From NCBI RefSeq assembly GCF_000816085.1, contig NZ_CP008747.1, positions 1,178,001 through 1,242,000 of the forward strand: a DNA stretch of 64,000 nucleotides, written 5' to 3'. Positions within the stretch are counted from its first letter, which is position 1, and each line of letters opens with the position of its first letter. Position numbers and translations under genes: made by a program. Below are positions 29,041 through 38,262 of this stretch, in pieces. Source of the stretch: Staphylococcus hyicus. GTDB taxonomy: Bacteria; Bacillota; Bacilli; Staphylococcales; Staphylococcaceae. The notes under the pieces are model-generated. The model had not been told where the DNA came from, searched no databases, and saw nothing but the letters and a program-made list of their open reading frames with translations.

Positions 29041-29673
29041 TTAAAAAAAGAACCGATTCATGTATCGAATGTCATCAAAAGCGCGCATTTGTTCAACAGT
29101 TATATTCTTGCCTATACGTGCCATCAAACAATTGGCCGGATGACTTGTAATCTCTGGATCATCCGTTGCGAATACTTCTAGGCCACCATTTGACATCATA
29201 CGTTGCATTAATTTTTTATATTCAAAAACATCGAGTCCTGAATTCTTTAAATCCCAATGCCAATAATATTCAGTGGTAATAATGATATAATCCTCTAATT
29301 CTTTACTGCGTGTACTTATTTTTAAGAGGTCACGACCAAGTCCAAAGTTCCGAAAAGGTAAGCTAATTTCAATTGCACCAAGTTCTAATAAATATGGCAA
29401 ATTGCCTGTCGACCATCGTTCCATTGGATCTGGATATAAATAGGTCACATAGCCCACAATATGCATATCATCCCGAATGATATAAATTCGACCTTCATCC
29501 AATGTGCTGATATCTTGAATGGCTTCAAATTGTTCAATTGGTGTGCGAAATGCATTAAGACCATCGTCAAATGTCATTTTTTGTAATTGGTCTTTCTCAA
29601 CAGGGCCCTCTATAATAATTGACTTATCATTCACAATGACAGTTTCTTTTTCATATGTCTTAATATGTTCCAT
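29041..29673 (-). CDS. acuA: Acetoin utilization acetyltransferase AcuA (GNAT family)
   Basis: 210 residues starting MEHIKTYEKETVIVNDKSII. The GNAT acetyl-CoA-binding region is GAIEISLPFRNFGLGRDLLK (about residues 117-136), with the FRNFGLGRDLL pyrophosphate loop. In B. subtilis AcuA acetylates a C-terminal lysine of AcsA and inactivates it; acsA lies divergently here and has the target motif. The frame can be opened to 29739, but AAAGGAG seven bases before the ATG at 29673 is decisive. A TATACT element (29707-29712, minus strand) would then lie in the leader region as a -10. Confidence 0.9.
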   Translation of the reverse strand: MEHIKTYEKETVIVNDKSIIIEGPVEKDQLQKMTFDDGLNAFRTPIEQFEAIQDISTLDEGRIYIIRDDMHIVGYVTYLYPDPMERWSTGNLPYLLELGAIEISLPFRNFGLGRDLLKISTRSKELEDYIIITTEYYWHWDLKNSGLDVFEYKKLMQRMMSNGGLEVFATDDPEITSHPANCLMARIGKNITVEQMRAFDDIRYMNRFFF

Positions 29674-29706
29674 GAGAGACTCCTTTCCAATTTCTATACT
29701 ACCCAT

Positions 29707-29735
29707 AGTATAGCCAAGAAGTGTGTTATTTTCAC
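29707..29735 (-). promoter_or_regulatory. Candidate acuA-acuC promoter
   Basis: On the minus strand GTGAAA (29730-29735) and TATACT (29707-29712) are 17 bases apart, upstream of the acuA ATG at 29673. The -35 matches four of six positions, so this is tentative. Confidence 0.4.
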
Positions 29736-29761
29736 GCATTATTCAGAATAAGTATAATTTT

Positions 29762-29809
29762 TTGAAAACGCGTCTCCCTTAAGCTATAATTGCTATGAAA
29801 GCGATTTCA
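29762..29809 (+). promoter_or_regulatory. acsA promoter with overlapping cre site
   Basis: TTGAAA (29762-29767) and TATAAT (29785-29790) are separated by 17 bases, a strong sigma-A promoter. TGAAAGCGATTTCA at 29796-29809 matches the cre consensus at every defined position and covers the expected transcription start. CcpA bound here should block acsA transcription. Confidence 0.85.
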
Positions 29810-29827
29810 AACAAGGGGGTAATCCAC

Positions 29828-31537
29828 ATGAAAGTCGAAGTTTATAAAGGGGAACAAGGAAACTTCAATTTAAAGGATTATGAGAATACGTATAAAAACT
29901 TTAAATGGGAAGAAGTTGAAAAAGCATTTTCCTGGTATGAAACAGGAAAAATAAACATGGCTTATGAGTGTATTGATCGTCATGTTGATGAAGGTAAAGG
30001 ACATAAAATAGCCTTGAATTATAAAGATGATTTACGTACCGAACAATATACGTTTAAAGACTTGCAAAAAAAATCGAACCAAGCGGCGAATGTCTTGAAA
30101 AATAAGGCGAATGTACAAAAAGGTGACCGTGTGTTTATATTTATGCCGCGTACGCCAGAGCTCTATTTTGCATTTTTAGGTGTTTTAAAAATCGGTGCGA
30201 TAGTGGGACCATTATTTGAAGCGTTTATGGAAAAGGCCGTGAAAGATCGTTTAGAAAATAGTGATGCAAAAGTAATTATTACAACGAACAGTTTACTGTC
30301 TCGTATTCCTAAAGATGAACTGCCGAATTTAGAAACAATCATTATCGTAGACGATGAGGTCGATGCGCAATATGTTGATTTTAATAAAGCACTAAATGAT
30401 GAAAGTGACATTTTTGACATTGAATGGTTGGAAAAAGAAGATGGATTGATTTTACATTATACATCTGGCTCTACTGGTCAACCTAAAGGGGTATTACATG
30501 TACAAAATGCGATGTTAGTGCATTACATATCAGGGCGTTATGTACTAGATTTACAAGAAGATGATGTCTATTGGTGTACAGCTGATCCAGGTTGGGTTAC
30601 AGGGACATCTTATGGCATATTTGCACCGTGGCTTAATGGTGCCACTAACTGTATTGCTGGTGGTCGATTTTCTCCAGAATCGTGGTACAGTATGTTAGAA
30701 AAATTCAAAGTTACAATTTGGTATACTGCTCCGACTGCATTACGAATGTTGATGAGTGCAGGAGATGATTTGGTAGAAAAATATGACTTATCTTCTGTTC
30801 GTACAATTTTATCTGTTGGCGAACCTCTTAATCCAGAGGTCATCAAATGGGCGAAAAAAGTCTATGGAAAACGTGTGCTTGATACGTGGTGGATGACTGA
30901 AACAGGGGGACATATGATTGTTAATTATCCTTGTATGGATATCAAACTAGGATCAATGGGTAAACCACTTCCGGGTATTGAGGCTGCCATTATTGATAAT
31001 GAAGGTCGCGAATTACCAGCGAACCGTATGGGTAATCTTGCAATTAAAAAAGGCTGGCCATCGATGATGTATAAAATTTGGAAAAATCCCGAAAAATATC
31101 AATCTTATTTTATTGGAGATTGGTATGTATCTGGGGACTCTGCGTACCAAGATGAAGATGGGTATTTCTGGTTCCAAGGGCGTGTTGACGATGTTATCAT
31201 GACGGCTGGGGAACGTGTAGGGCCGTTTGAAGTTGAATCAAAATTAGTAGAACATGAAGCTGTTGCAGAAGCAGGTGTGATAGGGAAACCTGATCCTGTG
31301 CGGGGTGAAATTATTAAAGCTTTTGTAGCCTTAAGACAAGGCTATGAACCTTCAGATGAATTAAAAGAAGATATACGTAAATTTGTTAAAGAAGGACTTG
31401 CAGCACATGCCGCACCAAGAGAAATTGAATTTAAAGACAAATTACCGAAAACGCGTTCGGGTAAAATAATGAGACGTGTGCTTAAAGCGTGGGAATTAGA
31501 CCTTCCTACTGGTGATTTAAGTACGATGGAAGATTAA
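29828..31537 (+). CDS. acsA: Acetyl-CoA synthetase (acetate--CoA ligase, AMP-forming)
   Basis: 569 residues of the ANL superfamily. The P-loop is HYTSGSTGQPKGV (about residue 209), A5-type DTWWMTETGG, A7 YVSGDSAYQDEDGYFWFQGR and A8 DDVIMTAGERVGPFEVE. The C-terminal KLPKTRSGKIMRR has the lysine that makes the acyl-AMP and is the AcuA acetylation site. It converts acetate, ATP and CoA to acetyl-CoA for growth on acetate or acetoin breakdown products. The longest frame starts at 29795 inside the cre region; AAGGGGG before the ATG at 29828 is the real site. It is regulated by CcpA at the promoter and by AcuA/AcuC on the protein. Confidence 0.95.
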   Translation: MKVEVYKGEQGNFNLKDYENTYKNFKWEEVEKAFSWYETGKINMAYECIDRHVDEGKGHKIALNYKDDLRTEQYTFKDLQKKSNQAANVLKNKANVQKGDRVFIFMPRTPELYFAFLGVLKIGAIVGPLFEAFMEKAVKDRLENSDAKVIITTNSLLSRIPKDELPNLETIIIVDDEVDAQYVDFNKALNDESDIFDIEWLEKEDGLILHYTSGSTGQPKGVLHVQNAMLVHYISGRYVLDLQEDDVYWCTADPGWVTGTSYGIFAPWLNGATNCIAGGRFSPESWYSMLEKFKVTIWYTAPTALRMLMSAGDDLVEKYDLSSVRTILSVGEPLNPEVIKWAKKVYGKRVLDTWWMTETGGHMIVNYPCMDIKLGSMGKPLPGIEAAIIDNEGRELPANRMGNLAIKKGWPSMMYKIWKNPEKYQSYFIGDWYVSGDSAYQDEDGYFWFQGRVDDVIMTAGERVGPFEVESKLVEHEAVAEAGVIGKPDPVRGEIIKAFVALRQGYEPSDELKEDIRKFVKEGLAAHAAPREIEFKDKLPKTRSGKIMRRVLKAWELDLPTGDLSTMED

Positions 31538-31575
31538 GCTTGCAATAATGGAATAGCAGTCGTTATGTGACCTTT

Positions 31576-31617
31576 AAATCATGGTGTGGACATTAATATC
31601 CCACACCATGATTTATT
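31576..31617 (+). terminator. Terminator after acsA
   Basis: AAATCATGGTGTGG pairs perfectly with CCACACCATGATTT (14 bp), followed by ATTTCT. Confidence 0.85.
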
Positions 31618-31702
31618 TCTGACTTTAATCCTCACTATTCAACCGCTTTTATTCGACAATAGCGCAAGAGTTCGTTATTATTAAACGTGGAAATAGTTTT
31701 TT

Positions 31703-31726
31703 TATAATTGTTTGTATGCGTTTACA
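31703..31726 (+). promoter_or_regulatory. fhs -10 element and cre site
   Basis: TATAAT lies at 31703-31708. TGTATGCGTTTACA at 31713-31726 reads, on the other strand, TGTAAACGCATACA. This fits the cre consensus at every defined position. It would cover the transcription start, as at acsA. The -35 is poor. Confidence 0.75.
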
Positions 31727-31769
31727 CGCGCGTTATTGTTAATGAATATCATTTAAGGGGCTGAATATT

Positions 31770-33437
31770 GTGAGTCATTTATCAGATTTAGAAATTGCGA
31801 ATCAAGCTACATTGAAGTATATTAGTGAAATTGCGAATCAAGCAGGCATCTCAGAGGATGCTTTAGAGCAATATGGTCACTATAAAGCTAAAATTGATAT
31901 TTCTAAAATCAACACAAAAGGTGAAAAGGGTAAAGTTGTTCTTGTTACAGCGATGAGTCCAACACCAGCCGGTGAAGGTAAATCAACAGTAACAGTTGGT
32001 TTAGCAGATGCATTTAAAAAAATTAATCAAAACGTTATGGTAGCATTACGTGAACCAGCGTTAGGACCAATATTTGGTATTAAAGGTGGCGCAACTGGGG
32101 GAGGTCGCGCACAAGTTTTACCTATGGAAGATATTAACCTTCACTTTAATGGCGACTTCCATGCGATAACAACAGCAAATAATGCACTTTCTGCATTTAT
32201 CGATAATCACATCCATCAAGGTAATGAACTTGGCATTGATCAACGTCGTATCGAATGGAAACGTGTCCTTGATATGAACGACCGTGCATTGCGAAATGTT
32301 GTTGTTGGTCTTGGTGGACCGACACAAGGTGTGCCTCGTGAGGATGGATTTAATATTACAGTTGCATCTGAAATTATGGCTATTTTATGTTTAAGCACGG
32401 GTATTACAGACTTAAAACAAAACATTGCGAACATTACGATTGGTTATACACGTGATCGTAAACCAGTGACAGTTAAAGACCTAAAAGTAGAGGGTGCTTT
32501 AGCGATGATTCTTAAAGATGCAATTAAACCGAATTTAGTACAAACGATTGAAGGCACGCCAGCATTAGTGCATGGTGGTCCATTTGCCAATATTGCACAC
32601 GGCTGTAACTCTATTATTGCGACTGAAACTGCTCGTGATCTTGCGGATATTGTTGTAACTGAAGCTGGTTTTGGATCAGACTTAGGTGCTGAAAAATTCA
32701 TTGATATTAAATCAAGAAAAGCTGGTTTCGAACCGAGTGCAGTTGTATTAGTAGCAACAGTACGTGCCTTAAAAATGCATGGTGGCGTGGCAAAAGACAA
32801 TCTTAAAGAAGAAAATGTTGAAGCGCTTCAATTAGGTATTAAAAATTTAGAACGCCATGTCAATAATATTCGTAAGTTTGGTGTTGAACCTGTTATTGCA
32901 TTAAATGCATTTATTCATGATACGGAAGCAGAAACGCAATTTGTTCAAAAATGGGCGGAACAAAATAATGTCCGTCTGTCATTAACGGAAGTTTGGGAAA
33001 AAGGCGGAGAAGGCGGCGTTGACTTAGCTCAAAAAGTTCTAGAAGTCATCGAACAACCTAATAACTTCAAACGCTTGTATGATTTAGAGTTACCAATTGA
33101 GCAAAAAATCGAAAAAATTGTTAAAGATATTTACGGTGGTAGTAAAGTCTCTTTCTCAAGCAAAGCGCAAAAACAATTAAAACAATTCAAAGAAAATGGT
33201 TGGGATAATTATCCAGTTTGTATGGCTAAAACACAATATTCATTTAGTGATGACGCTACACAACTTGGTGCACCAGAAAATTTTGAAATTACAATTCGAG
33301 AATTAGAAGCTAAGACTGGCGCAGGATTTATCGTTGCACTCACTGGTGCAATTATGACTATGCCTGGTCTCCCTAAAAAACCAGCTGCATTAAATATGGA
33401 TGTTACGCCAGATGGTCATGCGATTGGTTTATTCTAA
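31770..33437 (+). CDS. fhs: Formate--tetrahydrofolate ligase
   Basis: A 555-residue cytoplasmic enzyme making 10-formyl-THF from formate, THF and ATP for purine and fMet synthesis. The nucleotide P-loop is [12 protein letters not shown] (about residues 63-74). [20 protein letters not shown] and the C-terminal [19 protein letters not shown] are family signatures. Length is as expected. The start is GTG at 31770 with AAGGGG upstream. It is monocistronic, with its own promoter, a perfect cre match and its own terminator. Confidence 0.95.
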   Translation: MSHLSDLEIANQATLKYISEIANQAGISEDALEQYGHYKAKIDISKINTKGEKGKVVLVTAMSPTPAGEGKSTVTVGLADAFKKINQNVMVALREPALGPIFGIKGGATGGGRAQVLPMEDINLHFNGDFHAITTANNALSAFIDNHIHQGNELGIDQRRIEWKRVLDMNDRALRNVVVGLGGPTQGVPREDGFNITVASEIMAILCLSTGITDLKQNIANITIGYTRDRKPVTVKDLKVEGALAMILKDAIKPNLVQTIEGTPALVHGGPFANIAHGCNSIIATETARDLADIVVTEAGFGSDLGAEKFIDIKSRKAGFEPSAVVLVATVRALKMHGGVAKDNLKEENVEALQLGIKNLERHVNNIRKFGVEPVIALNAFIHDTEAETQFVQKWAEQNNVRLSLTEVWEKGGEGGVDLAQKVLEVIEQPNNFKRLYDLELPIEQKIEKIVKDIYGGSKVSFSSKAQKQLKQFKENGWDNYPVCMAKTQYSFSDDATQLGAPENFEITIRELEAKTGAGFIVALTGAIMTMPGLPKKPAALNMDVTPDGHAIGLF

Positions 33438-33473
33438 ACGATTATAGTGTAGAGCGTATTTTTCATATTAAAT

Positions 33474-33518
33474 AGCCTTCGAAGTTCGGGTTAAGCGTTG
33501 AACTTTGAAGGCTTTTCT
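33474..33518 (+). terminator. Terminator after fhs
   Basis: AGCCTTCGAAGTTC pairs with GAACTTTGAAGGCT (one G-U pair), then TTTCTT. The 3' arm shares GAACTTTGAAGG with the terminator at 59991. Confidence 0.88.
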
Positions 33519-33601
33519 TATGCGTGTCAAATCATCGTGAATTAAAAAAATTTAATTCAGTTTAAAAGTAAGGCGATTCAATATGAACGTTTTGAGTGTA
33601 T

Positions 33602-34486
33602 TCAAATAAATTTCTCTTGAATTGGGTCGTTTAAAGCATGTTCATATTGTTGTTTCGTAATCATATTTTCAACATACATTCGCTTCAAAACATACCTTTG
33701 ACGATGTATGGAAGGTTGTATGGATTCGTTACTCTTAAGGTGTCCATCTTTCGTATATGGTGTATAGAAATATGGGCTCTGAACAAGTCCAGCAAGGTAA
33801 GCTGATTCTGATAAATTTAAAAGTTTTGGTGGTTTGCCAAATATGCCATAAGAGGCCGCGGTAATGCCAGTAATATGTTGCCCATGTTGGTTACGTCCAA
33901 ATGATACGCGGTTAATATACGTATAAATGATTTCATCTTTAGTCATAATATTTTCCAACCGCATCGCATACATGATTTCTTTAGCTTTACGATCATAGGT
34001 TTTTTGATTAGAAAGTAATTGGTTTTTAACTAGTTGTTGCGTAATCGTGCTACCACCAGTAGGGTGATCACGATTAAAAATGTCTTGATACATTGCTCTG
34101 AATATCGCTTTTGGTAAAATGCCGTGATGCGTGTAAAATTGTGCGTCTTCACTAGCTACAATCGCTTGTGTAACGTATGGAGAGACCTCTGCTGGGCCGG
34201 CAATTAATATTGGAGTTTGATCGTTATAAATTTTAATAATATCAACATGACTAGATTGAATTTCAGGTAGCTCAGGAAGGCGTGTCACCGCTCGTACTAG
34301 TGCATCATCATTAATATCATCTGCTTTTGATACGATACTTGCGAAGTAACCCAAAGCAAGCCCTAAAGCAAATATAAGGAGCCATATTGAGCCAATGATA
34401 GAAAGGATAAAGAGGCGTTTGATATATTTAAAATAACTATCGTAATGTTTTAAAAACTGTGTTAAATCTGATGAATGTCTCAACAT
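33602..34486 (-). CDS. sgtA: Monofunctional peptidoglycan glycosyltransferase (GT51)
   Basis: 294 residues: a cytoplasmic N-terminus, one membrane anchor (about residues 27-52, LFILSIIGSIWLLIFALGLA), then a GT51 domain. The first catalytic Glu is in IVASEDAQFYTHHG. The family motifs GGSTITQQLVKNQLL, RKAKEIMYAMRLE (second Glu region) and NRVSFGRNQHG follow. It polymerises glycan strands from lipid II outside the membrane and has no transpeptidase domain. S. aureus has two such enzymes, Mgt/SgtB and SgtA. The position beside fhs and tyrS suggests SgtA, but the symbol is not certain. AAGGAGGCGG precedes the ATG at 34486, so the longer frame to 34507 is rejected. Confidence 0.85.
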   Translation of the reverse strand: MLRHSSDLTQFLKHYDSYFKYIKRLFILSIIGSIWLLIFALGLALGYFASIVSKADDINDDALVRAVTRLPELPEIQSSHVDIIKIYNDQTPILIAGPAEVSPYVTQAIVASEDAQFYTHHGILPKAIFRAMYQDIFNRDHPTGGSTITQQLVKNQLLSNQKTYDRKAKEIMYAMRLENIMTKDEIIYTYINRVSFGRNQHGQHITGITAASYGIFGKPPKLLNLSESAYLAGLVQSPYFYTPYTKDGHLKSNESIQPSIHRQRYVLKRMYVENMITKQQYEHALNDPIQEKFI

Positions 34487-34644
34487 CGAGCCGCCTCCTT
34501 TTTTCAAATATAGTATAGCATAATTTTATTTTAAGGTATTTCTCATTATAAAAGTATTTAACATTGACTTTTCAATAGTGACATTTTATAATATGAATCA
34601 TTATTAATACGTATTGAAACTTAGGACAAGTAACTTAAAGTTTG
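34487..34644. other. Intergenic segment between the GT51 gene and the tyrS leader
   Basis: AT-rich divergent region that must hold the promoters of the glycosyltransferase gene (minus) and the tyrS leader (plus). No reading frame or clear hexamer pair was found. Confidence 0.35.
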
Positions 34645-34810
34645 TTTTTTAGAGAGTCAGTGGATGGTGCAAACTGATAAATGAATTTAAGTGAATACAC
34701 CTATTAATGTGTTTCAACGTTTCGACAATGTACGTAACATTGTAAGAGTATCCTAGTATGGTGGTAACGTGCAAAAGCGCCCTTACGTATTCGTAAGCGG
34801 TGTTTTTTTA
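34645..34810 (+). promoter_or_regulatory. T-box riboswitch (tRNA-Tyr) upstream of tyrS
   Basis: Stem I begins AGAGAGTCAGTGG at 34651, and the specifier region GTGAA-TAC-ACC gives the tyrosine codon TAC at 34696-34698. The T-box ATGGTGGTAACGTG (34758-34771) keeps 11 of 14 positions of AGGGTGGNACCGCG, with the TGGT that pairs with the tRNA end. Antiterminator pairing GTAA-CGTGC with GCGC-TTAC is possible. The competing terminator uses CTTACG (34782-34787) and CGTAAG (34792-34797) before a TTTTTTT run. Confidence 0.9.
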
Positions 34811-34829
34811 TTTTTAAGGAGGTAATTAA

Positions 34830-36092
<1,263 letters not shown>

Positions 36093-36095
36093 TAT

Positions 36096-36137
36096 AAAAG
36101 TCCCGTATCAGAAATGAATCTGATATGGGACTTTTTA
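36096..36137. terminator. Bidirectional terminator between tyrS and htrA
   Basis: AAAAGTCCCGTATCAG pairs with CTGATATGGGACTTTT around an 8-base loop. It serves convergent genes. Confidence 0.92.
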
Positions 36138-36139
36138 GT

Positions 36140-37366
36140 TTAGTTAGATGAATCGAGTGTTACTTTAACTTTAATTGATTTTCCATCACGGTTAACAGTA
36201 AATGTAACCTGATCACCTGGTTTTTTATCTTTATAAAGATATCCGCGTAAATCTGAATCACTTTCCACTTTGTGACCATCTAGCTCTGTAATAACATCCC
36301 CACGTTTTAAATCAATACCTTGTCGAGGGACGTTTGCGACATAAACACCTGAATTAGTATCTAAACGACGTTTGTAGTTATCAGGAATATCTGCAACGTT
36401 TATCATTTCAATACCAATTGAAGGACGTTTAACTTCACCATTATTAACAAGCTGTTCGATTACTAGTTTTACTTCATTACTTGGAATTGCAAAACCAATA
36501 CCTTCTACTTGTGGGGCAGCAATTTTTAAAGTATTTATCCCTACAAGATTGCCATTTAAATCTACTAACGCACCACCTGAATTACCTGGATTTATTGCGG
36601 CATCTGTTTGAATCACATTAACCTTATTGCCACCAGCAGCTGTATCCGTCGTAATGGTACGTTCTTTCGCAGAAATTATACCTGAAGTTACTGTGTTAGC
36701 AAATTCTAAACCTAACGGATTTCCCATCGCAAAGACACTATCACCCGTTTTAACTTTACTAGAATCTGCAAATGACATTGTTTTAATATCTTCACGGTCT
36801 TTAATTTTTAGCACTGCTAAATCTGTTAAAGAATCTTTACCTACCAATTCAGCATCAACTTGATGTGAGTTGTGCAATTGGATCTTAATAGACGAGGCAC
36901 CTTCAATGACATGATTGTTCGTTACAATATAGGCGTTTTTACCGTCTTTTTGATAAATCACGCCAGAACCAATACCTGAGGGTTTTGATTTCGGTGATTT
37001 ACCTTGTATTAAGTCCTCTAAATTTTGTGCTTTTTGGACATTAATGACTCCGACAATAGAAGGGGCTTTATCATTAATCATTTCGTTGACTGTTTTATAT
37101 TTTGTACTTTTACCATCGAGATTGCTTCCTCCAGAACCTTGATGGCTTTCATTAACTTGAGAGCCTGAGTTCGATGAGAAATGTGACGAAACATTTGAAA
37201 ACAGTTGCACAATTCCAAAAGCGAGTAAACCACCGATTAAACCTGCTGCAAGCGCAATGAGTATCGTTTTAAACCATGGAAATTTTGATTTCGTACGGTA
37301 ATGTGGTTGAGGGGGGTGGTGTTGATTCGATTGTTGTGAAGGATTAAAATTATCTTCTTCTCTCAT
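36140..37366 (-). CDS. htrA: HtrA-like membrane-anchored serine protease
   Basis: 408 residues. A cytoplasmic, polar N-terminus (1-29) precedes one membrane anchor (about 33-55) and a Ser/Gly-rich linker. The trypsin-like domain has the catalytic triad His152 (TNNHVIEG), Asp182 (LTDLAVL) and Ser263 (NPGNSGGAL). One PDZ domain (about 310-405, with RGDVITELDGHKV) closes it. It would degrade or chaperone misfolded exported proteins at the cell surface. S. aureus has the same gene beside tyrS, called htrA/htrA1. AAAGGAGG precedes the ATG. Confidence 0.92.
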   Translation of the reverse strand: MREEDNFNPSQQSNQHHPPQPHYRTKSKFPWFKTILIALAAGLIGGLLAFGIVQLFSNVSSHFSSNSGSQVNESHQGSGGSNLDGKSTKYKTVNEMINDKAPSIVGVINVQKAQNLEDLIQGKSPKSKPSGIGSGVIYQKDGKNAYIVTNNHVIEGASSIKIQLHNSHQVDAELVGKDSLTDLAVLKIKDREDIKTMSFADSSKVKTGDSVFAMGNPLGLEFANTVTSGIISAKERTITTDTAAGGNKVNVIQTDAAINPGNSGGALVDLNGNLVGINTLKIAAPQVEGIGFAIPSNEVKLVIEQLVNNGEVKRPSIGIEMINVADIPDNYKRRLDTNSGVYVANVPRQGIDLKRGDVITELDGHKVESDSDLRGYLYKDKKPGDQVTFTVNRDGKSIKVKVTLDSSN

Positions 37367-37521
37367 AAAATACCTCCTTTATCACTATTATGCAATGTTA
37401 CAAGCGATTTGACCAGTCAAGAGTCCTCCATCTAAAGTCTTATTTTGAATTGTAGTTGTTGAATTGGAAAGTAAATGATAGAATTTAAAGGGTTATAGTA
37501 CGAAAAGAAGTGGGTGTTTAA

Positions 37522-38139
37522 ATGTTATACAAATTTATTGCAAAAGCATTAGATCATATTATTGTAAAACGATTACACAATTTAGAAGTGGTAGGTTTAG
37601 ACCAAAAGCCAGTATCCAATCGCTATGTTGTTACATGTAATCATGAAAGTTATAATGAAATTATTTTATTAGGATTAGCACTTTATCCAAATGAAATCCA
37701 TTATATGGCGAAACAAGAATTATTTAAAACAAAGTTAATGAATCGCTTTTTTACAGCTTTAAATGCTTTTCCAGTCAATAGAGAAAACCCTGGACCAAGC
37801 ACACTTAAAATACCTGTTAAAATATTAAATGCGAATAAAACTGTGGGAATTTTTCCTTCTGGCCACCGTACTTCTGTTGAAGTTCCTTTAAAACGAGGAG
37901 CTGCAACGATTGCAATGTTAGGTAAAGCGCCAATCCTACCAGCAGCATATGTAGGACCAACTAAAATTTTACATATGTTTACGAAAAAAGCATATATCAA
38001 ATTCGGCGAACCAATTGATACAACAGAAATTCCAAAAGCATTAACGCGTCAAGAAAAAGTAGACTATATTACTACGATTTTGACTGAGCGTACACGTGAG
38101 TTACAAAAAGAGTTGAATGCCTACGTAGAGGCTAAATAA
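37522..38139 (+). CDS. Lysophospholipid acyltransferase-family protein (PlsC-like)
   Basis: 205 residues with the PlsC fold. The block I motif, normally NHxxxxD, reads CNHESYNE, so Glu replaces the catalytic Asp. Block II-type FPVNREN and block III FPSGHRTS (normally FPEGTRS) are present but divergent, and block IV is PAAYVGP. No clear membrane segment is seen. It probably moves acyl groups or is a relative with another substrate; the motif changes make a standard 1-acyl-glycerol-3-phosphate acyltransferase role uncertain. It is divergent from htrA. Confidence 0.8.
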   Translation: MLYKFIAKALDHIIVKRLHNLEVVGLDQKPVSNRYVVTCNHESYNEIILLGLALYPNEIHYMAKQELFKTKLMNRFFTALNAFPVNRENPGPSTLKIPVKILNANKTVGIFPSGHRTSVEVPLKRGAATIAMLGKAPILPAAYVGPTKILHMFTKKAYIKFGEPIDTTEIPKALTRQEKVDYITTILTERTRELQKELNAYVEAK

Positions 38140-38147
38140 TATCTGAT

Positions 38148-38215
38148 AAATGGGCAAGAAGATTATAAAAAATAACCATGCTTTATGGTATTTATAATTA
38201 ACTTGCTCATTTTTT
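38148..38215 (+). terminator. Long hairpin terminator after the acyltransferase gene
   Basis: Outer stem AAATGGGCAAG with CTTGCTCATTT. Inner stem ATTATAAA...AACCAT with ATGGT...TTTATAAT. TTTTTT follows. It also shows that the upstream extension of the HAD frame into this region is not coding. Confidence 0.85.
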
Positions 38216-38262
38216 ATGTTATAGTTACTTTATCTGAAAATTCTGTTTATGGAGGTTGCGAG

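Noticed and set aside
38185..38262. N-terminal extension of the HAD hydrolase with a hydrophobic segment
   Set aside because: It runs through the 3' part of a strong terminator, and the HAD motif I is expected within the first ten residues of the 38263 start.
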